Source: Endozoicomonas ascidiicola (lineage in GTDB: Bacteria; Pseudomonadota; Gammaproteobacteria; Pseudomonadales; Endozoicomonadaceae). Taken from it: DNA of 64,000 nucleotides. Below, piece after piece: positions 18,730-26,912 of the stretch (the stretch's first letter is position 1; every line of letters starts with the position of its first letter). The notes beneath the pieces are model-generated. The model was given only the letters and a program-made list of their open reading frames with translations, did not search any database and was not told the DNA's origin. The DNA lies in NCBI RefSeq assembly GCF_001646945.1, contig NZ_LUTV01000002.1, forward strand, positions 379,807 to 443,806, in the 5' to 3' direction. The position numbers were made by a program, and so were the translations under genes.

Positions 18730-21387
18730 ATGGCAATTGATCCAAAAAGTGCAGGTGATTTTCATTCATCGCAAAGGGCTTACGAAGAGCTAATCAAGCA
18801 AGGGCCTTCGAAACAGTCAGCTCCTCACCAAAAACCTGTACCAAACTTTATACCACCAGCCGAGCATGACATAGAGGCCACAGGTCTTCATGAGCGGCTC
18901 ATAGAGAATCAATCAAACTCACCAGAAGCACTGGAAAACTTGCTCCGAACGGAAAAAGATTATCTGGCGTCGCTTGAAGAAAAAAGTGATTTATTAAAGT
19001 CACTAGAAAAAATAAAACCGCTTGTTGGCGACTTAGGGAGCCTTAAAAATAATCTATCACGCTTAAACAAAGATTTTGGCTTCTCCATTTCTTATCAATA
19101 CGAGGGTATCAATGGAGAAGATGTGTCTATCATTCCTCCTGATAGTAAACTGAGTGAGGAAGAGCTTTTCAGATTACTTGGCGAGCTTGGTATTCAAATC
19201 AAAAAAATGGATGATGCGTTCAAAGACGAAAAACTGACAGCGCTATCAGAAAAAATAAAGAACGATATAAACAATACAACGACCGAACTTCTCGAGCTCA
19301 AACCTGAATCTGAAGAAATCACATACAAACCTAAAAGCAAAGAAGTAATAGATATCAATCCATACTTACCTGATTACCCAACAAGATCGAATCTTGAAAT
19401 GAGAGCACCCAATGCTAGCGATAATAATTCTGGCGGGCATTTCAAACTGTACAACCTGAATAAACAACAGCATAAACCTTCTGACCGAGAAGCCACACCG
19501 CCAAGTAGCCTCACAACGAGTCCAAAAACACCCAAAACGTTACCACATCCTTCACCAAGTCCTGTATTGCGAGATTCGACAGGCACTGATGACACAATAC
19601 CTAAAGAAATCCCAGCATCCACAGTCCCATCTTTCGTGACGCCACCAAGGGCAACAGCTCTTTCAGATGACTTCTCTCGTGAGCAAGCCGACATTATTTT
19701 TGCAAAGAATAAAGTAGACTTTCAGGATATAAAACATGAATTACCGAACAACCCTGAAAGCATCGGCAGCATCAAATCTATCGCTTTGGTAACTCCAGAC
19801 TGCGAAAATGAATCAGATTATTTTGCTGGGCAAATTCATAGCCAATTTAACGAAGGTTCATCAACTGAACTATTACAAGAATTTCATGACATATTGTTTA
19901 ACAAAACAAAACTTAAGCGAGAGAAAAAAACAACTCTGGACAAGTATGATGTTTTAGAAATAGTGCACAAAGCCTTTGCAAGCAGCAGGCTATCATTAGA
20001 AAGCAACAGTAAAGAGCATTTCAACATCTATTTAATGCTTGATAACAAAAATTACTTAATCAATCGTGGTGACATTGAACTATGCTGTATCCCCAATTAT
20101 TTCCCCGATGAAGTAAAAAACATCCACATTGGCAATACTGATCCAGAAATACAATCTATTCTCAGACAAAAAACCTTTTGCCAACAGCTTAAAGAACCAA
20201 ATCTTTTACCTGCGATTACAGAGCTTCCAGATGACGACGACACAGAGGACAAAGATAAACGCACACACTATTACTGCTTCCAAAAGAACAGAAACTCTCA
20301 AGTCTTAAATGACACATCTCCTCTTAGTGATCATGTCATAGAGGCTAAATCTGATGATGACATCACTCAGGCTACAATCAGTGAAGGGCTTGTATCGATA
20401 ATCGAAGAATTAAATAGAGAGGAGTCTGTCAGCAATAAGCCTCTGGTTTTGTTCAACTTCAGCAATATAGATCCTACTCATGATGAAGGATTCCGTACCC
20501 CTCGGTCGTCTTCATCATCAGACGATGACTTCAGCAGTGATGACGACACTGCTTACAGAACACCTGCAGCCTCTTCAGATGATAGTGAGTCTGACTTGTC
20601 TGATTATTCTGAAAGCGAAAATTCTTCGGTCAACAATAGTTTTTCTTCAGGTTCATCAGAGCTCTCTTCTGAAGCATATAGCACTTCACAATCAGGAAAA
20701 AAACGCCGTAAAACAAAGCGTCAACGGGACCAGACTTACCAAAAGCCACGCGCACTGAGTGCTGCAGAAGATTCTGATGATCAACTAGTTTCTTTGACAA
20801 CACACTTAGCCCCAATAAAAGCTGCAAAGGTATCGCAAACAAAACCTGCAAGTCTGGCTGATAAGAATCACACTGAAGATGAAGACGTTGTTGAAAATGA
20901 CAGTAGATACCCTGCTGATGAAGGGCTGCCAACTACCTTCCCGCCACCACTGTATAATGAGAACTCTACAAGCACTTTTGACAACTGGTTCAACGTAGAA
21001 GATGAAAATGACTGGAAAACAAGAGTCTCTAACCGCATAAGATCTCCCAGACCTAATCAGGCACCAGCATCAGATCGCAAAACATTAAAAGAACACCAAG
21101 AAGAGCTTCTCAATGCAGAGATGGAACTAAGTGAGGATGAACTACCTGAAACTGCTTTAAAACGACAACGAAACCTTGCTTTCAGAAACAAGATAAATGA
21201 AATAACAGAAGAAAACACACTACCAAACAAAGATGTTGGCCGTACTGTTGAAGATATTAAAGAGCCTGATACCACCTTGTCATCATCCACTAGCCCGGAT
21301 GATTCACTATTAAGCTCTTATGATGATAAAACCTCAGATGCTAGTTATGATGCCAATAATGTTAATCAATTTGAAGATGATGATTAA
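18730..21387 (+). CDS. Large acidic orphan protein with nuclear-localisation-like patch
   Basis: An 885-residue protein I cannot place in a family. There is no signal peptide or membrane segment. Residues about 60-190 are helical and partly coiled coil; about 245-330 are Pro/Ser/Thr rich (TPPSS, SPKTPKT); about 345-585 look like a folded domain; about 590-655 are a Ser/Asp/Glu tract (SSSSSDDDFSSDDD) typical of casein kinase II sites; residues 657-666 read KKRRKTKRQR, a strong classical nuclear localisation motif; the tail is disordered and ends in EDDD. AAGG precedes the ATG. Base composition is more AT-rich than its neighbours. This suits a secreted effector acting in a eukaryotic host, but no secretion signal is visible and the role is inference. 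Confidence 0.75.
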   Translation: MAIDPKSAGDFHSSQRAYEELIKQGPSKQSAPHQKPVPNFIPPAEHDIEATGLHERLIENQSNSPEALENLLRTEKDYLASLEEKSDLLKSLEKIKPLVGDLGSLKNNLSRLNKDFGFSISYQYEGINGEDVSIIPPDSKLSEEELFRLLGELGIQIKKMDDAFKDEKLTALSEKIKNDINNTTTELLELKPESEEITYKPKSKEVIDINPYLPDYPTRSNLEMRAPNASDNNSGGHFKLYNLNKQQHKPSDREATPPSSLTTSPKTPKTLPHPSPSPVLRDSTGTDDTIPKEIPASTVPSFVTPPRATALSDDFSREQADIIFAKNKVDFQDIKHELPNNPESIGSIKSIALVTPDCENESDYFAGQIHSQFNEGSSTELLQEFHDILFNKTKLKREKKTTLDKYDVLEIVHKAFASSRLSLESNSKEHFNIYLMLDNKNYLINRGDIELCCIPNYFPDEVKNIHIGNTDPEIQSILRQKTFCQQLKEPNLLPAITELPDDDDTEDKDKRTHYYCFQKNRNSQVLNDTSPLSDHVIEAKSDDDITQATISEGLVSIIEELNREESVSNKPLVLFNFSNIDPTHDEGFRTPRSSSSSDDDFSSDDDTAYRTPAASSDDSESDLSDYSESENSSVNNSFSSGSSELSSEAYSTSQSGKKRRKTKRQRDQTYQKPRALSAAEDSDDQLVSLTTHLAPIKAAKVSQTKPASLADKNHTEDEDVVENDSRYPADEGLPTTFPPPLYNENSTSTFDNWFNVEDENDWKTRVSNRIRSPRPNQAPASDRKTLKEHQEELLNAEMELSEDELPETALKRQRNLAFRNKINEITEENTLPNKDVGRTVEDIKEPDTTLSSSTSPDDSLLSSYDDKTSDASYDANNVNQFEDDD

Positions 21388-21426
21388 CTGACAACATACA
21401 AAATTTTTGTTACTCGAATTCCAAGA

Positions 21427-22752
21427 CTATTCGCCGCCAACCTGCCAACTCTCAGGAAGCACAAACCCCATGCTATCCAGCAATGACCCCATAGAGGCCA
21501 AAATCCGATAGCGAGCCTGAGTCTCCTGATAGATAGCCGATATCAGGCTATTACTTGACTGAAAAAGTTCATTCTCACTGTCCAGCAAATCCAGCAGAGT
21601 ACGCTTACCAATATTAAACTGTCCTTTGTAAGCGATAACCGTTTCCCGGCTCGCCTTTTCATGGGCTAACAAATATACCCGCTGTTCGCCGGCAAACTTG
21701 TAAGCAGCCCACGCAATACGAACGCGCTCTTCAAGATCTCGCATGACCCGGTCTTTCTGGGAATGGCGTTCTTCCACCTGATAGGCACTTTCCATTAGCC
21801 GGGCTTTATCACCACCACCACTGAATAAATTGTACCGAAACCGCAGCATCACTTGAGTATCGACGTTCGAACCTGGTTGGCCATCGGCGTCTTTTTTCCA
21901 GCTCTTATCAAGCTCTATATTCAATGAGGGTAAATAGGCGCTCTTCCGTGATTCGAACGCATGCTCAAATGAACCGATATCTGAGTCAGCTGCTTTTAAA
22001 CTGGGGTTGCCTTGGCCGCTTTGTTGGATTATCGCGTCAATATCGCCAGGTATTTCTAAGTGCTCAAAACTTGGAAAAGCCAGTTCAGCGGGGCTATGTC
22101 CAACGAGCGAACGGTATTCACTTTCCGCATCCGATAAATTGTTATAGGCATTAATCAAGTTGGCATTAGCTCTTGCAAGGCGACCTTCAACCTGAATTAA
22201 ATCTGAGTTTCTTGCTACGCCCTGTTTGGCGCGCTGCTCAATCTGAGCATAAATCTCGTTATGAATGTCCAGATTATCTTTCGCCAGCTCAACCAGCTCA
22301 CGCCGCTCCATCACTCTCAAATACACCGAGGTAATCTTCAGCGAAATCTCTTCAAGGGTTGACACCAAACGCCACTGCTCAGCTTCCGTACTTTTTTTGG
22401 CACCGGCAACACGATTTTTGGTATTAAACCCGGCAAAAAGACTTTGCTTTATGGAAATCGCTGCTTCCTGCTTGGTAAAACGGATTTCATCAATCTGTTC
22501 ATTAGTTCCATCAGGAACGTCCTTTTTCTGAGTTCCGTAGCCGGCAGATATATCCAACGATGGGAAAAAGTCAGCTCTGGCCGCACCAATGGTTTTCTCT
22601 TCAGCTCTGAGACGGTTAACGGCTACTTTAACCTGCGGGTGGGATAACAGCGCTTTGGTTAGCGCTTCCTCCAGTGCTTCCGCAGAAGCCGGCGAGTTCC
22701 AGAGTATCAAGCCTAAAGCAAGGCTATAGGCCAAAAAGGGAAAGCGATTCAT
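21427..22752 (-). CDS. TolC family outer membrane channel
   Basis: A TolC-type channel that spans the outer membrane and periplasm and serves type I secretion or efflux. A signal peptide (cleavage after SASA) is followed by ALEEALTKALLSHPQVKVAVNRL, the usual start of the mature chain, and two related halves, each with a beta segment (AAISIKQSLFAGFNTKNRV and VMLRFRYNLFSGGGDKARL) between long helices. At 441 residues it fits the AggA/LapE-like subgroup used by adhesin exporters. No partner ABC or membrane-fusion gene is adjacent, so its partner is unknown. Confidence 0.88.
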   Translation of the reverse strand: MNRFPFLAYSLALGLILWNSPASAEALEEALTKALLSHPQVKVAVNRLRAEEKTIGAARADFFPSLDISAGYGTQKKDVPDGTNEQIDEIRFTKQEAAISIKQSLFAGFNTKNRVAGAKKSTEAEQWRLVSTLEEISLKITSVYLRVMERRELVELAKDNLDIHNEIYAQIEQRAKQGVARNSDLIQVEGRLARANANLINAYNNLSDAESEYRSLVGHSPAELAFPSFEHLEIPGDIDAIIQQSGQGNPSLKAADSDIGSFEHAFESRKSAYLPSLNIELDKSWKKDADGQPGSNVDTQVMLRFRYNLFSGGGDKARLMESAYQVEERHSQKDRVMRDLEERVRIAWAAYKFAGEQRVYLLAHEKASRETVIAYKGQFNIGKRTLLDLLDSENELFQSSNSLISAIYQETQARYRILASMGSLLDSMGFVLPESWQVGGE

Positions 22753-22856
22753 AAGGTTCCCTGTATCATTCCTGACAAGATTTATTATGAAATTACATCG
22801 CCACTGAGGCGCAGGACTTTAAGTAATACTCAAAATCGACCTTTCCTGAGGGGGTA

Positions 22857-23018
22857 ATACCAATTCTGTTTTTAAATTATGGGCTGCACAGCTATTTTGT
22901 GCCTACTGGATCTGCGTTGAAGTTCCTCGCCATAGCTACTGCTATGACTCGTCTCTTCGCCTTGCCCAGTCGCCCAAAATAATTTGCTCGCTCCAAAATT
23001 TAAAAACGCCATTGGTAT
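22857..23018 (-). repeat. Palindromic MITE-like repeat, copy B
   Basis: A reverse-oriented copy of the 33201-33361 element. It runs from ATACCAATTCTG to CGCCATTGGTAT with inner arms TTTTTAAATT/AATTTAAAAA. It sits between the TolC-family gene and pilG, about 150 bases before the pilG start, so pilG transcription may pass through or start near it. Confidence 0.85.
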
Positions 23019-23171
23019 GACTTCTAGTCAGCACCCGCCCACTTGTGATAAAAATACAGAACTAACGATCTGGATTGATAGTACTTCAATAACAAACTGA
23101 GAACGGATCGAGAAAATCAAAAAGCGACAGTAAAAAGTTTTGGTGCTTGTGTGGGGCATCGGGGGCAAAAC

Positions 23172-23570
23172 ATGCAAGGCAGCGAAAAAGACCTTAAGGT
23201 CATGATTATTGATGACAGCAAGACAATACGTCGTACTGCTGAAACTCTGTTAAGCAAGGCGGGCTGTGCGGTAGTGACAGCAACCGACGGTTTTGATGCT
23301 CTGGCAAAAATTGCCGAGTCTGAGCCGGATATCATTTTTGTTGATATTATGATGCCTCGTCTGGACGGTTATCAGACCTGTGCATTGATCAAGAACAACA
23401 GTGCCTACCAACGAATTCCTGTTATCATGCTCTCCAGCAAGGATGGTCTGTTTGACCGAGCTCGTGGTCGAATCTCTGGGTCTGATTATTATTTAACCAA
23501 ACCTTTCAGTCGTGATGAACTGTTTGGTACGATTCGAGACCACTGCCCAGATTACGCTCTGGCGGTATAA
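23172..23570 (+). CDS. pilG: Type IV pilus response regulator PilG
   Basis: A single-domain CheY-like receiver. It has the acidic pair IIDDSKT, the phospho-acceptor aspartate in IIFVDIMMPRLDGYQ, the conserved Ser/Thr in VIMLSSKDG and the lysine in YLTKPFSRDEL. In Pseudomonas the orthologue acts under ChpA and promotes pilus extension and cAMP signalling. The ATG at 23172 gives the normal length of 132 residues. It opens the pilG-pilH-pilI-pilJ-chpA run. Confidence 0.93.
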   Translation: MQGSEKDLKVMIIDDSKTIRRTAETLLSKAGCAVVTATDGFDALAKIAESEPDIIFVDIMMPRLDGYQTCALIKNNSAYQRIPVIMLSSKDGLFDRARGRISGSDYYLTKPFSRDELFGTIRDHCPDYALAV

Positions 23571-23674
23571 CATCGAATAAAGAGTGGGCAGCATTAGCCT
23601 GCATACGTTTTAACGATTCATTTGCCTGATGATGGCCTTCCAACAATAAAAGGCTGTTTTTACTAGGGGGACTT

Positions 23675-24049
23675 ATGGCGAAAATTCTGATTGTCGACGA
23701 CTCACCGACTGAACTGTATCAGCTGAGCGCCATGCTGGAAAAACATGGTCATACCGTTCTGACTGCTGATAACGGCGCTGATGGTGTGGCTTTGTGCCGC
23801 GAAGAACAGCCTGATGCTGTACTGATGGACATCGTCATGCCAGGCCTTAATGGTTTCCAGGCAACTCGCCAACTGTCAAAAGATGCTTCTACAGGCCACA
23901 TCCCGGTCATCATCGTGACCACCAAAGATCAGGAAACTGATCGTGTTTGGGGAATGCGTCAAGGCGCCAAGAACTATCTAACCAAGCCCATTAAGGAAAA
24001 TATCCTTCTGGAAACCCTCAACGAAGTGCTGAGTGACGTTGCTGCCTGA
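23675..24049 (+). CDS. pilH: Type IV pilus response regulator PilH
   Basis: A second CheY-like receiver of 124 residues: ILIVDDSPTE, phospho-acceptor aspartate in AVLMDIVMPGLNGFQ, VIIVTTKDQ and NYLTKPIKE. In Pseudomonas PilH is thought to act as a phosphate sink or retraction partner opposite PilG. It lies 104 bases after pilG; AGGGGG precedes its ATG. Confidence 0.93.
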   Translation: MAKILIVDDSPTELYQLSAMLEKHGHTVLTADNGADGVALCREEQPDAVLMDIVMPGLNGFQATRQLSKDASTGHIPVIIVTTKDQETDRVWGMRQGAKNYLTKPIKENILLETLNEVLSDVAA

Positions 24050-24141
24050 TAAAGCAGAGTCTGGTTTTTTGTTGAACTTCCTATTGAAGATAACCTTTCT
24101 GTTGTGATCCAGTAGGGGTTAACCAGAAATAAAGGAATAGA

Positions 24142-24714
24142 ATGAGCAGCTCCACTCATCCATTCGACTATCTGGAAGCACTGGAACAATGTGCTTCCCT
24201 GTATGCTGCACCCATTCCTGCTGAACAGTCTGATCTCAGTTACTGGCAGGGCATCTCGTTTTTGCTGAACAAGCAACAATACGTCGTGCAATTGGGCAGT
24301 GTTACTGAAATCCTTCTGGTTCCCCAGACAACACCATTACCGGGCGTTCATGGCTGGGTCAAAGGCATTGCTAACGTCAGAGGACGTTTGATCCCGATCA
24401 TCAGTCTGACTGATTTTTTGAGCAATGATGACAGCTTGCTAAATATTGAAACGCAACGGCAGGCCAAACCAGAAGCCAGTAACCGAATCCTGGTTATCGA
24501 GAAGAAAGACATGTCCGTTGGTCTGATTGTTGATGAAGTTCAGGGAATGATGCAGTTTTCAGCCAACACCTTCTCGGATGAAATACCCTCATCGCTACCG
24601 ACCAGCGTTCACCCCTACACCCGGGGTTCATACCAGAAAGATCACCACTACGTTGTATTCAGTATTGAAGGGCTCATGACCAGTGAGCGTTTTCTCAAGG
24701 CAGCCAGCGAATAA
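24142..24714 (+). CDS. pilI: CheW-like adaptor PilI
   Basis: A 190-residue CheW-domain protein coupling the PilJ receptor to the ChpA kinase. The CheW core runs from GISFLLNKQQYVVQLGSVTEIL through LPGVHGWVKGIANVRGRLIPII to VLVIEKKDMSVGLIVDEVQGM-like sequence. Its place between pilH and pilJ is the standard one. Confidence 0.92.
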   Translation: MSSSTHPFDYLEALEQCASLYAAPIPAEQSDLSYWQGISFLLNKQQYVVQLGSVTEILLVPQTTPLPGVHGWVKGIANVRGRLIPIISLTDFLSNDDSLLNIETQRQAKPEASNRILVIEKKDMSVGLIVDEVQGMMQFSANTFSDEIPSSLPTSVHPYTRGSYQKDHHYVVFSIEGLMTSERFLKAASE

Positions 24715-24754
24715 ACAGGATTTTGATTTCAGATTAGAAATCGGGGAATAAACC

Positions 24755-26824
24755 ATGAAAGGCAATCCAGCGAACAGGGGACAGGGAAGCAAGGCGAACA
24801 GAGGCACCATTGTATCGATTACAATGCTGGTTCTGTCCCTGTCGGTCATGACAGGCGCGTTTTTCTACAATGACCAGCAGTCTCAGCTGCTCCTGACCCA
24901 CGCAACCAGTGCGGGCGAGCTCCGGGTACTTTCTCAGCAGATTGCAAAGAACGCTTCGGAAGCGGCTTCTGGTAAAGAAGAAGCGTTCCCCCTACTGAGA
25001 GACGCTACCAACATGTTTGGCCAGTACATCGGCGAGTTGAATAATGCAAAGCTGTCTGCCCTGCCTTTCGTAGAAACCTCTGACTCTGAAGCTGCCCGAC
25101 AGATCAACGCCCTGAACAGTTCCTGGATGGAAATGCAATCTGAGGCACAGAACATTCTGACCGCACAAGACACGGTACTGTCCCTCCACGACGTAGCGAA
25201 CACCTTGGGTGAAACCATTCCACAGCTACAGATTGAATACGATGAGATCGTAGAAATCCTGCTGGAAAATGGCGCTCCATCTGATCAGATCTCCATGGCG
25301 CAAAGACAGCCATGGCTGGCAGAACGTATTATTCGAAGCGTTGCCAAGGTACTGGAAGGTGGTGAAGATTCCATCATGGCGGCAGACAGCTTCGGCCGTG
25401 ACGCCAAGCTTTTTGGTCGAGTACTGGACGGTATGATCGAAGGTAACGTCGCCATGCGTATCAGTCAGGTGACAGATAACGAAGCGATCGACCGCTTGCT
25501 GGAAATTGCCGACCTGTTCGAATTCGTTGACGGTAGTGTGGACGAAATTCTGGAAACCTCTCCAGAACTGTTCCAGGTACGCGCCGCATCCGACACCATC
25601 TTTACCGACTCCCTGGAATTGCTGGAGCAAACTTCCGTTCTGGCTGAAACTCTGTCCGTTTCTACTGTAGAACAAAGAACACTGGAAATGATCATCCTCT
25701 TGTCTGGTGGTCTTTCCTTGCTGTTTGTACTCTCCACTGCCATGTCCATCATTATGGATACCCGTCGTCGTCTGGAAGAAACCAAAGCCCAGAGTGACGA
25801 AACTGAAGCACAGAACAGCGCAAACCAGAAAGCGATCCTGCGACTGCTGGACGAAATGGCCGACCTGGCAGACGGTGACTTGACCGTGAAAGCCGAGGTA
25901 ACCGAAGACTTTACTGGCGCCATCGCTGACTCTATTAACTTCTCCATCGAGCAGCTGCGAGCTCTGGTTAACACCATCAACCAGACTGCTGTACAGGTAG
26001 ACGCCGCTGCTCAGGAAACTCAGGCAACCGCCCGTTTGCTGGCCAAGGCTTCTGACCATCAGGCCCAGGAAATCGGTTCAACCACACAATCTGTAAACGA
26101 AATGGCGGAATCCATCGACCGGGTATCCGGCGAAGCCTCCGACTCTGCAGATGTAGCAGAACGTTCGGTACAGATCGCTGCCAATGGTGGTTTGGTCGTA
26201 CGTAACACCATTGATGGTATGACCACCATCCGTGAGCAAATTCAGGATACTTCGAAGCGTCTGAAGCGCCTTGGTGAATCTTCTCAGGAAATCGGTGACA
26301 TCATCTCCCTAATCAACGAGATCGCGGACCAAACCAACATCCTGTCTCTAAACGCGGCCATTCAGGCTTCCATGGCTGGTGAAGCAGGACGAGGCTTCGC
26401 CGTGGTAGCGGATGAGGTACAGCGTCTTGCGGAACGGGTTTCTGCCGCGACCAAACAGGTAGAAGGGCTGGTATCCGCAATCCAGACAGATACCCACGAA
26501 GCAGTTATCTCCATGGAACACACCACTTCTGAAGTGGTACAAGGTGCACGACTGGCACAGGATGCGGGTGTTGCTCTGGAAGAAATCGAGACAGTATCCA
26601 ACAGCCTTGCAGGCCTGATCCGGAACATCTCCGAAACGGCAAAAATTCAGTCTCAATCTGCTTCTCAGATTTCTACCCGCATGGTGGCAATCCGGGATAT
26701 CTCGGTTCAGACATCGACTGGTACCAAGGCTGCGGCGCAATCCGTAGGTCAGCTGGCAGACATGGCGGTGACTATGCGTCAGTCCGTCGCCGGCTTCAAA
26801 CTGCCTGAAACCACGGATGCCTGA
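24755..26824 (+). CDS. pilJ: Type IV pilus chemoreceptor PilJ
   Basis: A methyl-accepting chemotaxis protein of 689 residues. A transmembrane segment (about 20-42) leads to a large periplasmic sensor with PilJ-type helices, a second segment (about 312-335) to a HAMP-like linker (LADGDLTVKAEV) and the signalling helical hairpin, whose tip is IADQTNILSLNAAIQASMAG followed by GRGFAVVADEVQRLAE. In Pseudomonas it senses surface contact through pili. No methyltransferase or methylesterase gene of this system is present here. Confidence 0.93.
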   Translation: MKGNPANRGQGSKANRGTIVSITMLVLSLSVMTGAFFYNDQQSQLLLTHATSAGELRVLSQQIAKNASEAASGKEEAFPLLRDATNMFGQYIGELNNAKLSALPFVETSDSEAARQINALNSSWMEMQSEAQNILTAQDTVLSLHDVANTLGETIPQLQIEYDEIVEILLENGAPSDQISMAQRQPWLAERIIRSVAKVLEGGEDSIMAADSFGRDAKLFGRVLDGMIEGNVAMRISQVTDNEAIDRLLEIADLFEFVDGSVDEILETSPELFQVRAASDTIFTDSLELLEQTSVLAETLSVSTVEQRTLEMIILLSGGLSLLFVLSTAMSIIMDTRRRLEETKAQSDETEAQNSANQKAILRLLDEMADLADGDLTVKAEVTEDFTGAIADSINFSIEQLRALVNTINQTAVQVDAAAQETQATARLLAKASDHQAQEIGSTTQSVNEMAESIDRVSGEASDSADVAERSVQIAANGGLVVRNTIDGMTTIREQIQDTSKRLKRLGESSQEIGDIISLINEIADQTNILSLNAAIQASMAGEAGRGFAVVADEVQRLAERVSAATKQVEGLVSAIQTDTHEAVISMEHTTSEVVQGARLAQDAGVALEEIETVSNSLAGLIRNISETAKIQSQSASQISTRMVAIRDISVQTSTGTKAAAQSVGQLADMAVTMRQSVAGFKLPETTDA

Positions 26825-26912
26825 TCTTCAGGATCGGAGCTGTAAGATACTGAACGCATGAACTTAAGCATGATGCCCGCCATTCAGGGGTGTTTGATTA
26901 CGGGGGCCTGGC

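Noticed and set aside
25226-26059. 277-codon frame opposite pilJ
   Set aside because: It arises from the codon pattern of pilJ, whose transmembrane and signalling segments are continuous here.
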